A stretch of 39,575 bases of DNA from NCBI GenBank assembly GCA_964494475.1, contig CAZBRS010000052.1, positions 1 to 39,575 of the forward strand, read 5' to 3'. This document shows, one piece after another, positions 7,301 to 16,378 of the stretch; position 1 is the first letter of the stretch, and every line of letters begins with the position of its first letter. The position numbers and the translations under genes were made by a program. The DNA is from CAZBRS01 sp964494475. Lineage in GTDB: Bacteria; Myxococcota_A; UBA9042; CAZBRS01. The notes under the pieces are model-generated. The model did no database searches, was not told the DNA's origin, and was given only the letters and a program-made list of their open reading frames with translations.

Positions 7301-8602
7301 TCACCCCTCCGCCGGCGGCGCCGGCAGCACGATGGTGAACGTCGTGCCCCTGCCCACCTCGGACGTGACCTCGATGGAACCGTGGTGGCGCTCGACGATC
7401 TTCTTGCAGATCGACAGCCCGATGCCCGTGCCGGGGTACTTGCCCTGGGGGTGCAGGCGCTGGAACACCTCGAAGATCTGGGGGATGTGGCGCACCTCCA
7501 TGCCGATGCCGTTGTCGGCCACGGCCAGACGCCAGTGGTCGCCCTCGCGCCGGGCCGAGACGTGCACGGTGGGGGCCTCGTCGCGCCGGAACTTGATGGC
7601 GTTGCCGATCAGGTTCTGGAAGAGCTGCACGAGCTGCGTGGGGTCGCCGACCAGGCGGGGCATGGGGTCGACCGTGACGGTCGCGCCGGCCTCCTGCAGG
7701 TTGGCGCGCAGGTTCGAGAGCGCCTCGTCGAGCACGGTCTGCAGGCTCGTCTCGCGCAGGGCCTCGCCGCGCGAGCCCACCCGCGAGTACGCCAGCAGGT
7801 CGAGGATGAGGTCGCGCATGCGCCGGGCGTTGTCGAGGGCGCCCCGCAGCATGTCGCGCCCCTCGTCGTCGAGGTGCTCGGCGTAGTCCTCCTGCACGAT
7901 CTCGACGTAGCCCGCGATGGAGCGGAGCGGCGCCTGCAGGTCGTGGGAGACCACGTACGCGAACTGCTGCAGCTCGCCGTTCGAGCGCTCGAGCTCCCGG
8001 AGGGTGTTCTTCAACTGGCCGTTCAGCTCCTCGAGCTGCACCTGAATCTGCACGAGCTCGCGGTTCTGCCGCACGGCGTTCTCGTAGGTCGAGAGCAGCA
8101 GGCTGAGGATCTGCTCGCGCGTCGAGGTGACCGTGAAGCGCTCGCCCGCGAAGGTGACCTCGAGGCTGCCGCCGGCGGCCACCCGACGCTCGGTCGCCCC
8201 CGGGGGGTGGGCCAGCAGGTACTCGACCTGGGTCAGCAGGTAGCCGTCGTCGTAGGGCTTGGTGATGAAGTAGTCGGCGCGCGCGCGCAGCCCGTGGATC
8301 ACGTCCTTCACGTCGGACAGCGAGGTCAGCAGGATGACGGGCACGTGCCGGCAGTGCTCGTCCTCCTTGATGGCCCGGCAGAGCTCGAAGCCGTTCATGG
8401 CCGGCATCATCACGTCGCTGAGCACGAGATCGGGCAGCTCGTCGCGGAGCGACGCGAGCGCCGCTTCGCCGTTCGGCTCGTGGCGCACGCGGTAGCCGTG
8501 GTCTTCCAGGACCACCTGCAGGCGCATGGCCTGCGTGGGGCTGTCTTCGACGATCAGGATGCGGGCCGGCTCAGGCCGGCGATCGCCAGGGGTCGCCACC
8601 AT
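7301..8602 (-). CDS. REC-histidine kinase, likely output of the chemosensory operon
   Basis: The 433-residue soluble protein has an N-terminal receiver domain (about 13-130) with phospho-acceptor Asp63 and Lys115. A coiled-coil linker (about 160-212) leads to a HisKA domain with SHDLQAPLRS (phospho-His220). The ATPase domain has N-box NLIGNAIKF (330-338), DNGIG (363-367) and GTGIGL (391-396). It is therefore a complete kinase whose activity may be set by phosphorylation of its own receiver. It is the last gene of the chemosensory operon, overlapping cheB by 32 bases, with a strong AAGGAGGTG site before its ATG. CheA is the likely donor of phosphate to its receiver; this is inferred from position. 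No target response regulator is seen nearby. Confidence 0.85.
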   Translation of the reverse strand: MVATPGDRRPEPARILIVEDSPTQAMRLQVVLEDHGYRVRHEPNGEAALASLRDELPDLVLSDVMMPAMNGFELCRAIKEDEHCRHVPVILLTSLSDVKDVIHGLRARADYFITKPYDDGYLLTQVEYLLAHPPGATERRVAAGGSLEVTFAGERFTVTSTREQILSLLLSTYENAVRQNRELVQIQVQLEELNGQLKNTLRELERSNGELQQFAYVVSHDLQAPLRSIAGYVEIVQEDYAEHLDDEGRDMLRGALDNARRMRDLILDLLAYSRVGSRGEALRETSLQTVLDEALSNLRANLQEAGATVTVDPMPRLVGDPTQLVQLFQNLIGNAIKFRRDEAPTVHVSARREGDHWRLAVADNGIGMEVRHIPQIFEVFQRLHPQGKYPGTGIGLSICKKIVERHHGSIEVTSEVGRGTTFTIVLPAPPAEG

Positions 8603-9659
8603 CGAGCACCTCCTTCAACACCAACGGGATGGACGGGAGCGGCAGCACGCGGTCGACCAGGCCCTCGCGCGCCGCCACGCCCGGCATGCCATAGACCACC
8701 GAGGTCGCTTCGTCCTGCGCCAGCACGAGCCCCCCGGCCTCGCGCACGGTTCCGAGCCCCGCCACGCCGTCCTGCCCCATGCCGGTCAGGATCACCGCCA
8801 CGGAGCACGCGCCGTAGACCTCGGCGACCGAGCGGAAGAGGTGCGTGGCCGACGGCCGGAATCCGTCGATGGCAGCGTCGTCGGACAGGTGCACGACGCC
8901 CTTCGGAGACACGCCCAGGTGCCGCCCGTCGGGCGCCACATAGACGGTGGCGGCGGCGAGCGGCTCGCCGGCTTCGGCCACCTTCACGCGCAGGCGCGAC
9001 GTACGGCCGAGGGTGGTCGCGAAGCTGGCCACGAAACCGGGGCTGATGTGCTGCACGACCAGGATGGGCGACGGGAAGGCCGCCGGGAGACCGTCGAGGA
9101 CGTGACCGAGCGCCGCCGGGCCGCCCGTGGAGGCGGCGATGGCCACCGGCCCCGAGCGACGCGGCTCGCCCCACCCGGCGCGCGACCCCTGCTCGGGGCG
9201 GCGGCTCGCCTGGGCCCGGCTGGGCTCGGGCAAAGCTCGCACGCGCACGCCGGCCATGGCCTTCAGGATCTCGACGATCTGACGCGCCGCCGCGTCGAAG
9301 CCCGGTCGTCCGGGCCCCGGGGGCTTGCGCAACACCCAGAGGGCGCCGAGGCTGAGCGCCCGCACCGACGCGTCGGCCTCGCGCGCGTCGACGTTGCCCG
9401 TGATGAGCACGATGGGCGTGGGCGCGTCGCGCATGATGACGCGCGTGGCCTCGTAGCCGTCGAGGCGCGGCATGCGGATGTCCATGAGCACCACGTCGGG
9501 TCGGAGCGCGCGCACCTGGCGCACGGCCTCCTCGCCGTCGGCGGCCTCGGCCGCCACCCGCAGCTCGGGGCTGCCGTTCACGATCGCGACGAGCAGCTCA
9601 CGCACCGTCGGCGAGTCGTCGGCCACCACGACGCGCAGGGGACCCGTCGTCGTCTTCAT
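8571..9659 (-). CDS. cheB: CheB/WspF-like protein-glutamate methylesterase
   Basis: The 362-residue protein has a receiver domain (about 8-125) with phospho-acceptor Asp60 and Lys112. A linker rich in Arg and Pro follows, then a CheB methylesterase domain (about 170-355). The catalytic triad is visible: Ser177 in AASTGG, His204 in VVQHIS and Asp297 in LTGMGQDG. CheB removes methyl groups from glutamates of the chemoreceptor and is activated by phosphorylation from CheA, giving adaptation. The start codon overlaps the cheA stop (ATGA), so translation is coupled. All key residues are present. Confidence 0.9.
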   Translation of the reverse strand: MKTTTGPLRVVVADDSPTVRELLVAIVNGSPELRVAAEAADGEEAVRQVRALRPDVVLMDIRMPRLDGYEATRVIMRDAPTPIVLITGNVDAREADASVRALSLGALWVLRKPPGPGRPGFDAAARQIVEILKAMAGVRVRALPEPSRAQASRRPEQGSRAGWGEPRRSGPVAIAASTGGPAALGHVLDGLPAAFPSPILVVQHISPGFVASFATTLGRTSRLRVKVAEAGEPLAAATVYVAPDGRHLGVSPKGVVHLSDDAAIDGFRPSATHLFRSVAEVYGACSVAVILTGMGQDGVAGLGTVREAGGLVLAQDEATSVVYGMPGVAAREGLVDRVLPLPSIPLVLKEVLDGGDPWRSPA

Positions 9660-11962
9660 AGCAGCTGCTCGAGGGTGGCGAGCAGTTCGGCCTGGTCGAA
9701 CGCGCTCTTCACGAGGTAGGCGTTGGCGCCCGCCTCGAGGCCGCGCTGGCGATCAACGTCGGTCCCCAGGCCGGTGACCAGCACCACGGGCAGGGTGGCG
9801 AAGCGGGGATTGGCGCGCAGGGCGCGCGTGAGCTCGACCCCATCGACACGCGGCATCTGCACGTCGGACACCACCAGGTCGACCCCGAGATCGTCGACGC
9901 GATCGAGCGCGTCGCGGCCGTCGACCGCGGCGGTCACGCGATAGCCCGCGGCCTCGAGGATCATCTTCTCGAGGCTGCGGGTCGTCAGGGAGTCTTCGAC
10001 CAGCAGGACGTGCGGTCGCGGGCGCAGGCCGTCGGCCGCCGAGCTCGCGAGGGCGACGGGGCCCTTCCCTTCGCTGGCGGCGCGGAGCAGGGCCGTGGCG
10101 CTGAGGATCAACGCGACGCGCCCGTCGGAGAGCAGCGTGGCGCCGGCCAGCCCGCTCAGGTGGCGCAGGCGCGGCCCCAGCGACCGCACCGTGATCTCGC
10201 TCTCGGCCACGAGCTCGTCGACCACGCAGACGACGGCGCGCTCCCCCGCCACGACCACCACGGCCGGCAGCGACGCCGCGGCGTCGAGGCTGTCGGAGGG
10301 AACGCCCAGATAGCTCGACAGATGAACGAGGGGCACGTGGCGCCCCTTCCAGGCGACGGCCTCGCGACCCTCGAGGAGCGCGATCTCGGAGCGCAGCACG
10401 GCGAGCAGCCCGCCCACGGCCGCGGACGGCAGCGCGAAAAAGCCGCGCCCGACGCGCACCAGCAGCGCGCGCAGCCCCGACAAGGTGAGCGGCACCGAGA
10501 GGGTGAAGCCGGCGCCCCGGCCGCCGGCCGTGTCGAGCGCGACGGTGCCGTGCATGGCCTCGACCCGTTCGCGCACAACGTCGAGGCCCACGCCACGCCC
10601 CGAGACCTCGGTGACGACGTGCGCCGTGCTGAACCCCGGACGGAAGAGCAGCGCGGCCAGGGAAGCGTCGTCGGCAGGAGCGGGCAGCCCGCGGCGCTCG
10701 GCCTCGGCGGCCACGGCCGCGCGATCGACGCCGCGCCCGTCGTCGCGCACCACGACGGCGACGCGCTGACCTTGCAGCGACGCGCCGATGTGAAGCTCGC
10801 CAGCCTCGGGCTTGCCGGCGGCGCGACGCTCGGCCGGCGTCTCGAGGCCGTGATCGATGGCGTTGCGCACCAGATGGCGCAGGGGATCCTTCAGCTCTTC
10901 GAGGACCACGCGATCGAGCTCGACCCCTCCCCCCTCGATGCGCAGCACGACCTCCTTGCCCGCCTGGCGGGCCAGGTCGCGCGCGAGCCGGTCGAAGCCC
11001 CGACAGGCCTCGGAGAACGGCAGCATGCGCGCCCGGCGCACGTCGTCGAGCAGGGGCTCGACCAGCCGCTCGAGGTCGTGCTGGTGCAGACCCACTCGCG
11101 CGGTCAGCCGCTCGAGCTCGGCCTCGGCCTCGCGCCAGCGCGTGCAGACCTGCTGGAGCGACGCACGCAGGGCCGCGGGCACGTTCGGCGACGCGAACGC
11201 CGGGTCGTGCTCGAGCTCGACGACCTCGCGTCCCCAGCCGCGCACGCGCTCGCGCAGCGCATCGAGCTCGGCCACCGGTTGGCCGAGGGTGCGCACGGCC
11301 ATCAGCAGCTCGCTCGACCGCTCGAGCAACGCGTCGAGCTTGGCCGGCGCGAGCCGGATCACCGCCCCGCCGAGGGGCGCAGAGCGGGGCGCGTCGCGCT
11401 CGCAGACGGGGCAGGGAGCGCCGAAGGCCAACTCGCTGCCGCACGTGCGGCAGAATTGCCCGGTGACCTCGGCCCGGATCGGCGGGCACGGAGGAGGCGG
11501 CGCCGTGGGGCCCGCACGCGTCGCGACGCGCGCGCGTCGCGGGCCGGGGGCCGGGCGCTCGCCCCGGGCCAGGGAGTCGACGCGCGCCAGGAGCGCGGCC
11601 ACGGCCGAGCCCTCGAGGGAGCGCGCGTCGCGCAAGCGACCCCGGGCCTCGTCGAGCGCATCGGCCAGGTCGAAGAGCAACGAGAGCAGCACGTCGTCGA
11701 CCGCCGCTTCGCCGTCGCGAGCCGCCGCCAGCAGGTCCTCGAGCCGGTGGGCGACCGTCTCGATCGGCGCGACCGCCGCCGCGCGCGCCGCGCTCTTCAC
11801 CGTGTGGGCCGTGCGGAACAATCGCCGCAACACCTCGTCGCGCGGCGCGCCCGTCGGATGCTGCTCGAGCGCCAGGGTGTCGCGGTTGAGCGCGCCCACG
11901 TGCTCCTCGAGCTCGGCCACGAAGGCCGCCATCAACCGGGACTGCAGCTGCGCCTGGTCCAT
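9656..11962 (-). CDS. cheA: CheA-REC hybrid kinase (WspE-like) with zinc-ribbon insert
   Basis: The 768-residue protein begins with an Hpt domain with phospho-His53 in RTAHTVKSAARAA. A linker contains FCRTCG and APCPVC, so Cys171, Cys174, Cys184 and Cys187 form a predicted zinc ribbon, which is unusual in CheA. A dimerisation helix region (about 200-320), ATPase domain with HLVRNAIDHG (363-372), DDGRGVD (407-413) and GRGVGLDVV (455-463), CheW-like domain (about 490-630) and C-terminal receiver (about 650-768, Asp700) follow. No separate P2 CheY-binding domain was recognised. Such CheA-CheY hybrids are typical of Wsp and Frz systems. The ATG follows AAGGAGGCG and lies 21 bases after the mcp stop. 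Confidence 0.9.
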   Translation of the reverse strand: MDQAQLQSRLMAAFVAELEEHVGALNRDTLALEQHPTGAPRDEVLRRLFRTAHTVKSAARAAAVAPIETVAHRLEDLLAAARDGEAAVDDVLLSLLFDLADALDEARGRLRDARSLEGSAVAALLARVDSLARGERPAPGPRRARVATRAGPTAPPPPCPPIRAEVTGQFCRTCGSELAFGAPCPVCERDAPRSAPLGGAVIRLAPAKLDALLERSSELLMAVRTLGQPVAELDALRERVRGWGREVVELEHDPAFASPNVPAALRASLQQVCTRWREAEAELERLTARVGLHQHDLERLVEPLLDDVRRARMLPFSEACRGFDRLARDLARQAGKEVVLRIEGGGVELDRVVLEELKDPLRHLVRNAIDHGLETPAERRAAGKPEAGELHIGASLQGQRVAVVVRDDGRGVDRAAVAAEAERRGLPAPADDASLAALLFRPGFSTAHVVTEVSGRGVGLDVVRERVEAMHGTVALDTAGGRGAGFTLSVPLTLSGLRALLVRVGRGFFALPSAAVGGLLAVLRSEIALLEGREAVAWKGRHVPLVHLSSYLGVPSDSLDAAASLPAVVVVAGERAVVCVVDELVAESEITVRSLGPRLRHLSGLAGATLLSDGRVALILSATALLRAASEGKGPVALASSAADGLRPRPHVLLVEDSLTTRSLEKMILEAAGYRVTAAVDGRDALDRVDDLGVDLVVSDVQMPRVDGVELTRALRANPRFATLPVVLVTGLGTDVDRQRGLEAGANAYLVKSAFDQAELLATLEQLL

Positions 11963-11983
11963 GCGCGCCTCTCGCCTCCTTCG

Positions 11984-13804
11984 CTACCCGCGCTCGTCGG
12001 CGGCCGTCGGCGCGGTGGTGACCACCATGGCACGCAGCACGCCGCTCATGGCCCCGAGCTCCTGGGCCGAGGCCGCCACCTGGCGCGTGGCCACCAGGCC
12101 CTGCTTGGCCACCTGATCGATGGCGGTCATGGCCTGCTGCACCTGCACCACACCCGTGGCCTGCTGACGCGCCGACGCGGCCGACTGCGCCGCGATTGTG
12201 GCGGTCTCCTCGATGGCGTGGGCCAGCGAGAACAACACCTCTCCGGCCTGGCCCACCACGGCGATGGTCGCGTTCACGGCGCGCGTGGACTCCTCGGTCG
12301 ACAGCACCGCGGCGTTGGTGGCCTTCTGGATGTCACCCAGGATCTGGCGCACCTGGGCGGTGCCCTTCTTCGATCGGTCGGCCAGCGCCTTGATCTCGGT
12401 CGCCACCACGGCGAACCCCCGACCATGCTCGCCGGCCCGCGACGCCTCGATGGCCGCGTTCAGGGCCAGCAGGTTCGACTGCTCGGCCATCTCGGTGACC
12501 GCGGCGATGATCTCGCCGATGGCCTGGGTGCGCTCGGCCAGGGCCACGATGTGGCTGGCCACGGCCGACGACTGCTGCTCGACGCGACGCATCGAGGTCA
12601 CGGCGTCCTGCAGCGCCGTCTGGCCGCGCTCGCCCGTGGACTCGGACTCGCGCGCCTTGTCCATCATCTGCTGGGCGCGCTCGGCCGCCTGTTCGGAGGT
12701 CTGGCGCATCTCCTCGATGTTCGACACGGTCTGCGACACGGCGCTGGCCTGCTCGGCCGCGCCGGCGTTCTGTTCGGCCGTGGCGGCCACGATCTCGGAG
12801 CTGACCGACGCGAGCTGCCCGACCACCTCGTTGACCGGCCGCGTCACGCTCCGCGACACCACGACGCCCGTGAGCAGGCCGATGAACACGGCCGCCAGGA
12901 CCCCGAGGAAGAGGACCCAGGACGACGCGACCACCGACTGCAAGGCCTGCTGCTCGGCCGCCTTGTAGGACCGCGCAGAGAGCTCGCGCAGGCCGGCGAC
13001 CGCGCCGTACTGCAGGTCGCGGCGCAGCTTCGTGAACGCGCGCAGCTCGGCGCGGACCGATTTCTCCTTCTCGAACGCGGCGCGCGCGTCGGCGACCAGG
13101 GTCTCGAACAACGCCTCGAACTCGCGCGCCGGGCCGACTTCGGGCCCGGAGGCGAGGGCCTGGTACTGCCCAAAGGCGGCGCGCACGTCGGCCACGTCGA
13201 CGTCGAAGTCGCGCTCGTACCGCGCGTTGGCCGACTCGATGAAGGCGCCCACCGCCTTTCCGACGCCGTTCACGTTGATCTCGACCTCCATGGCGGCCCG
13301 CAGCTTGGCGGACAGCCCCTCGACGTCGGCGAGGGGGGCCTCGATGCGCAGGTCGATCAGCAGGTCGAGCTCGTGTCGCGCTACCTCGAAGCGATCGAGG
13401 GCCGCTTCGCGTTCGGCGAACTCGGCCAGGACGCGCTCGACCTTCTCGGACAGGCCGGCGCTGCGGGTCGTCAACTCGTCGACCAGTCGCCGGCCGTCGT
13501 CGTCGAGCGGAAGGGCGCGGAGCACGGCCAGGGCCTCGTCGAGGGCGGCCCTGCGCGCCTTGATGCGCTCGACGTGATCCGGGTCGCGCTCCCTCACGTA
13601 GCCGTAGACGCTCGCCCCGATGCCCGCGAGGTTCGCCTCGACGTCGAGGGCCGCGACGATGGCCGGGTGGTCCACCTGGACGACCTGGGCCAGGGAACCG
13701 TGAATGCCCCGCACGTAGAACGCGGCCAGGAACCCCACGGCGGCGATCTGCGCGAGCAGGACGCCGATGCCGATGGCGAGCTTGTTGCCGATGGTCAGCT
13801 TCAT
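11984..13804 (-). CDS. Methyl-accepting chemotaxis protein, membrane-bound
   Basis: The 606-residue receptor has a first transmembrane helix (about 11-31), a helical extracytoplasmic sensor region of about 260 residues (35-290) without obvious ligand motif, a second transmembrane helix (about 293-316), a HAMP region (about 317-370) and the coiled-coil signalling domain. The hairpin tip reads EQSNLLALNAAIEASRAGE (441-459), the site where CheA and CheW dock, followed by GRGFAVVATEIKALADRS. No C-terminal pentapeptide for CheR tethering is present, fitting a dedicated CheR. The ATG at 13804 follows GGAGGGAACC and overlaps the cheW stop (ATGA). The frame is open far upstream, but only this start gives a proper first membrane helix. 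The stimulus is unknown; the layout resembles WspA, which senses surface contact. Confidence 0.9.
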   Translation of the reverse strand: MKLTIGNKLAIGIGVLLAQIAAVGFLAAFYVRGIHGSLAQVVQVDHPAIVAALDVEANLAGIGASVYGYVRERDPDHVERIKARRAALDEALAVLRALPLDDDGRRLVDELTTRSAGLSEKVERVLAEFAEREAALDRFEVARHELDLLIDLRIEAPLADVEGLSAKLRAAMEVEINVNGVGKAVGAFIESANARYERDFDVDVADVRAAFGQYQALASGPEVGPAREFEALFETLVADARAAFEKEKSVRAELRAFTKLRRDLQYGAVAGLRELSARSYKAAEQQALQSVVASSWVLFLGVLAAVFIGLLTGVVVSRSVTRPVNEVVGQLASVSSEIVAATAEQNAGAAEQASAVSQTVSNIEEMRQTSEQAAERAQQMMDKARESESTGERGQTALQDAVTSMRRVEQQSSAVASHIVALAERTQAIGEIIAAVTEMAEQSNLLALNAAIEASRAGEHGRGFAVVATEIKALADRSKKGTAQVRQILGDIQKATNAAVLSTEESTRAVNATIAVVGQAGEVLFSLAHAIEETATIAAQSAASARQQATGVVQVQQAMTAIDQVAKQGLVATRQVAASAQELGAMSGVLRAMVVTTAPTAADERG

Positions 13805-14379
13805 GGTTCCCTCCGGGTTTCTGGGGAGGCGCTGCCGGCGGCCAGGCGGGGATCGGCCAGCAGCGCGGCCCCGTCGAGGACGACGGTACGATCGGGGGAC
13901 ACCCCTCGGACCAGCGCGCAGCCCGAGGAGGACGAGGACGCCGGGGGTGGCGAGAGGTCGGGGGGCGGCAAGCGGACGACGTCGAGCACGTCGTCGACCG
14001 GCACGGCCAGGTCGGGCGACGACTCGCCGAGCACCAGGAGCAGAGGTCGGGCGCCCGGGCTCGTGCCCACCGGCAGCCCGAGCAGCGCGGCCAGATCGAA
14101 CGCCGGCAGCAGGGCGCCCCGCAGGCTCACGACGCCCGCGAGCAGGGGCGGGGCCCACGGCACGGCGGCGAGCACCCCCGCCCGCAGCACCTCGTGCACG
14201 TAGCGGGTCTCGAGGGCGTGGACGGTCCCTCCGAGCACGAAGCGCACGAACTCGAGCGCGCCAGCGGCCGACGCCTCGGAGGAGATCACCGGCCGCGCGA
14301 GTTCGCGCGCGCGCTCGTCGAGGATGCGGGCGGCCTCGGCGCGAGCGGCGGCGGCTTCGGCGCGAGGGGCGGTCGTCAC
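13801..14379 (-). CDS. cheW: CheW-like coupling protein
   Basis: The 192-residue protein has an N-terminal Ala/Arg-rich helix (about 1-30), absent from short CheW proteins, then a CheW domain (about 40-185). Recognisable CheW features are FVRFVLGGTVHALETRYVHEVL, the VVSLRGALLPAFDLAALLG core and the LAVPVDDVLDVV strand. CheW links CheA to the receptor. A Pro/Ser-rich insert (about 138-152) is unusual. It lies between cheR and mcp with 4-base overlaps on both sides. Confidence 0.85.
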   Translation of the reverse strand: MTTAPRAEAAAARAEAARILDERARELARPVISSEASAAGALEFVRFVLGGTVHALETRYVHEVLRAGVLAAVPWAPPLLAGVVSLRGALLPAFDLAALLGLPVGTSPGARPLLLVLGESSPDLAVPVDDVLDVVRLPPPDLSPPPASSSSSGCALVRGVSPDRTVVLDGAALLADPRLAAGSASPETRREP

Positions 14380-15857
14380 GTTGGCTCCTCCTGCCGATCG
14401 AGCATCGCGAGGTGCACGGCGGCCACCTCGGCCAGGGCGCCGGCGCGCTCCCCGTCGGCCAGCGGCAGGTCGGCGTCGGGGGGCAGCGCGGCGCAGAGCG
14501 ACCGGACGTTCTCCCAGGCGCGCCGGGCCCCGATCCGGTCGGCGCGCCGCGCCAGCAGCGTGGCCAGCACCACGTGGGCCACGGCCAGCGAATGATCAAG
14601 GTACAGCACGCGCCGCAGCGCGTCTTCGGCCTCGGCGTCGCGGCCGGCCTCGGCCAACAGCGCGGCGTGCAGGTAGTGCGCCTGGGTGTCGAGCGGGAAG
14701 CGCCGGACGGTCTCGGCCGCGTCGACCAGCGCCGCGACCGGTCCCGAGAGGGCCGCCACGGCGCGCACGCGGAGCCAGGAGGCCCGTGGATCGTCGACGT
14801 GGGCCTCGAGGAGGCGCAGGCACCCGACGTAGTCGCCGCTGCCGAGAGCGGCGCGCGCCCGATCGAGCGCAGCGGGCAGCGGGTCGGTAGGAGCGACGAG
14901 GGGCTCGGGCGGCGCGACGCGGGCTCGACCTCGGCGCTCCGAAAGGCTCGGATCGGGGGGGGCCTCCGGGCGATCGGCCACGGACGTGAAGATCGAGGCC
15001 GGCGGCACCCTGGACCGTCGCGCACCGACGCCGGCGGCGGGCCGGCGGTAGAAGACCCCCGCGTCGGTGACCACGGGCTCGAAGGGCGCGTACGAGGTCG
15101 CCATCGGATCGGACGAGCCGAGGAAGAGCCACCCCCCCTCGACGAGCGCTTCGTAGAACCGGCCGAGCACGCGCTTCGTGGTCTCGCGGTCGAAGTAGAT
15201 GAGCACGTTGCGGCACAGGATGAGGTCGAGCCCCCAGGTGCCGTTGGCGAGCGACGGGAACGCATCGGCGGCCAGGTTCAGGTAGCGGAAGTCGACCAGG
15301 GGCCGGTAGCGCTCGCGGATCTCGAAGTCGGCGCCGCGAGCCCCGAAGTGCGCCAGCTTGGCAGTGTCGTCGCACGCGCGCAGCGACCACGGCCGGTAGA
15401 GCCCGCGCTCGGCCGCCGCCAGGGCCCGGCGCGACACGTCGGTCCCGAGCACGCGGGTACGGTCGGCGAGCCCCTCCTGCGCCAGCACGATGGCCAGGGT
15501 CCAGGCCTCTTCGCCCGTGGCACAGCCGGCGCTCCACACCCGGATGGGCCGGAGGGCCGCCTCGCCGCCGAGCAGGGGCGGCACGACCGCCTGGCGGATC
15601 AGGCGAAAGTGCTCGGGTTCACGGAAGAAGTACGTCTCGCCCACCGTGATCTCGTCGAGCAGCGCGTCGACGGCGCGGGCGCTGGCCTGCAGGCAGCGCA
15701 GGTACTCGGCCGGATCGCGGACCCGCGCGTTCTCCATGGCCCGGCGCACCCCGGCCTCGAGGTCGACCGTGCGATCGACCAGGAAGGCGAGCCCCGCGCG
15801 TTGGCGGATCAGGTCGCCGATGGGCTCGAAGGCCGGGTGACTCCACGGGAGGCTCAT
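14376..15857 (-). CDS. cheR: CheR methyltransferase with C-terminal TPR-like region (WspC-like)
   Basis: The 493-residue protein has the CheR N-terminal helical domain (about 1-95, with EITVGETYFFRE at 69-80). The SAM-dependent methyltransferase domain has VWSAGCATGEE (107-117), LGTDVSRRAL and LILCRNVLIYFD (212-223). After a Pro/Arg-rich linker (about 275-335), residues about 340-490 form helical TPR-like repeats. WspC proteins have the same CheR-TPR layout. The enzyme methylates receptor glutamates using S-adenosylmethionine. The ATG at 15857 is chosen because MSLPWSHPAFEPI begins the domain and overlaps the upstream cheW stop (ATGA); the open frame continues to 16367 without domain support. 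Confidence 0.9.
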   Translation of the reverse strand: MSLPWSHPAFEPIGDLIRQRAGLAFLVDRTVDLEAGVRRAMENARVRDPAEYLRCLQASARAVDALLDEITVGETYFFREPEHFRLIRQAVVPPLLGGEAALRPIRVWSAGCATGEEAWTLAIVLAQEGLADRTRVLGTDVSRRALAAAERGLYRPWSLRACDDTAKLAHFGARGADFEIRERYRPLVDFRYLNLAADAFPSLANGTWGLDLILCRNVLIYFDRETTKRVLGRFYEALVEGGWLFLGSSDPMATSYAPFEPVVTDAGVFYRRPAAGVGARRSRVPPASIFTSVADRPEAPPDPSLSERRGRARVAPPEPLVAPTDPLPAALDRARAALGSGDYVGCLRLLEAHVDDPRASWLRVRAVAALSGPVAALVDAAETVRRFPLDTQAHYLHAALLAEAGRDAEAEDALRRVLYLDHSLAVAHVVLATLLARRADRIGARRAWENVRSLCAALPPDADLPLADGERAGALAEVAAVHLAMLDRQEEPT

Positions 15858-16321
15858 GGTGCGCCCGCGGAGGAAGAGACCCGGTCGAGCGCGTCGGCCA
15901 GCGTCGCGGCCTCGACCTCGGACAGGAAGCGTGCGGGATCGTGGATGAGCACGAGGCCATCGGGCAACCGGGCGGCGCCCGCCACGGAGCGCCCGCGAGC
16001 CACCACGTTCGGCAGGACGTCGAGCGCGTCGGTCTCGATGGCGACCAGATCGTGGACCTCGTCGGCGCGAAGCGCGACGAGGCGCGCGCCCGCCCGCACG
16101 ATCACCAGGAAGTCGGAGGGCTCGAGGGGTCGGAGCGGCAGGTCGAGCCTGGCGCGCAGATCGAGCACGGGCACCACGGCGCCGCGCACGTCGACGACGC
16201 CCTCGATGCAGGAGGGCGCCCCCGGCAGCGGCGTGAGCCGCACCGCACGGAGCACCTCCCGGACGTCGGGAGCCGGCAACCCGCAACGTTGCCCGGCGGC
16301 CGTCACCAACAGCACGCGCAC
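15854..16321 (-). CDS. cheW: CheW-like coupling protein, first gene of the operon
   Basis: A CheW domain of about 155 residues covers the whole protein, with GQRCGLPAPDVREVL near the start, then IEGVVDVRGAVVPVLDLRAR and the FLVIVRAGARLVALRADEV strand pair. No ATG is available in frame near the domain start. A GTG at 16321, about 8 bases after GAGG, is the best start; the frame is open far upstream, but that part is antisense to or overlaps terC and has no domain. The promoter just upstream supports this start. With the second CheW it gives the two-CheW pattern known from Wsp (WspB and WspD). Confidence 0.8.
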   Translation of the reverse strand: MRVLLVTAAGQRCGLPAPDVREVLRAVRLTPLPGAPSCIEGVVDVRGAVVPVLDLRARLDLPLRPLEPSDFLVIVRAGARLVALRADEVHDLVAIETDALDVLPNVVARGRSVAGAARLPDGLVLIHDPARFLSEVEAATLADALDRVSSSAGAP

Positions 16322-16348
16322 GTCGCCATCCTCGGCATGTATAGGAAG

Positions 16349-16378
16349 AGTATGGACTCGCGGGCACCTACGCGTCAA
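16349..16378 (-). promoter_or_regulatory. Likely promoter of the chemosensory operon
   Basis: The minus strand reads TTGACG (16378-16373), an 18-base spacer and CATACT (16354-16349), about 28 bases before the GTG at 16321. The -35 contains the TGA stop of terC, so the promoter overlaps the end of the upstream gene. Confidence 0.45.
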
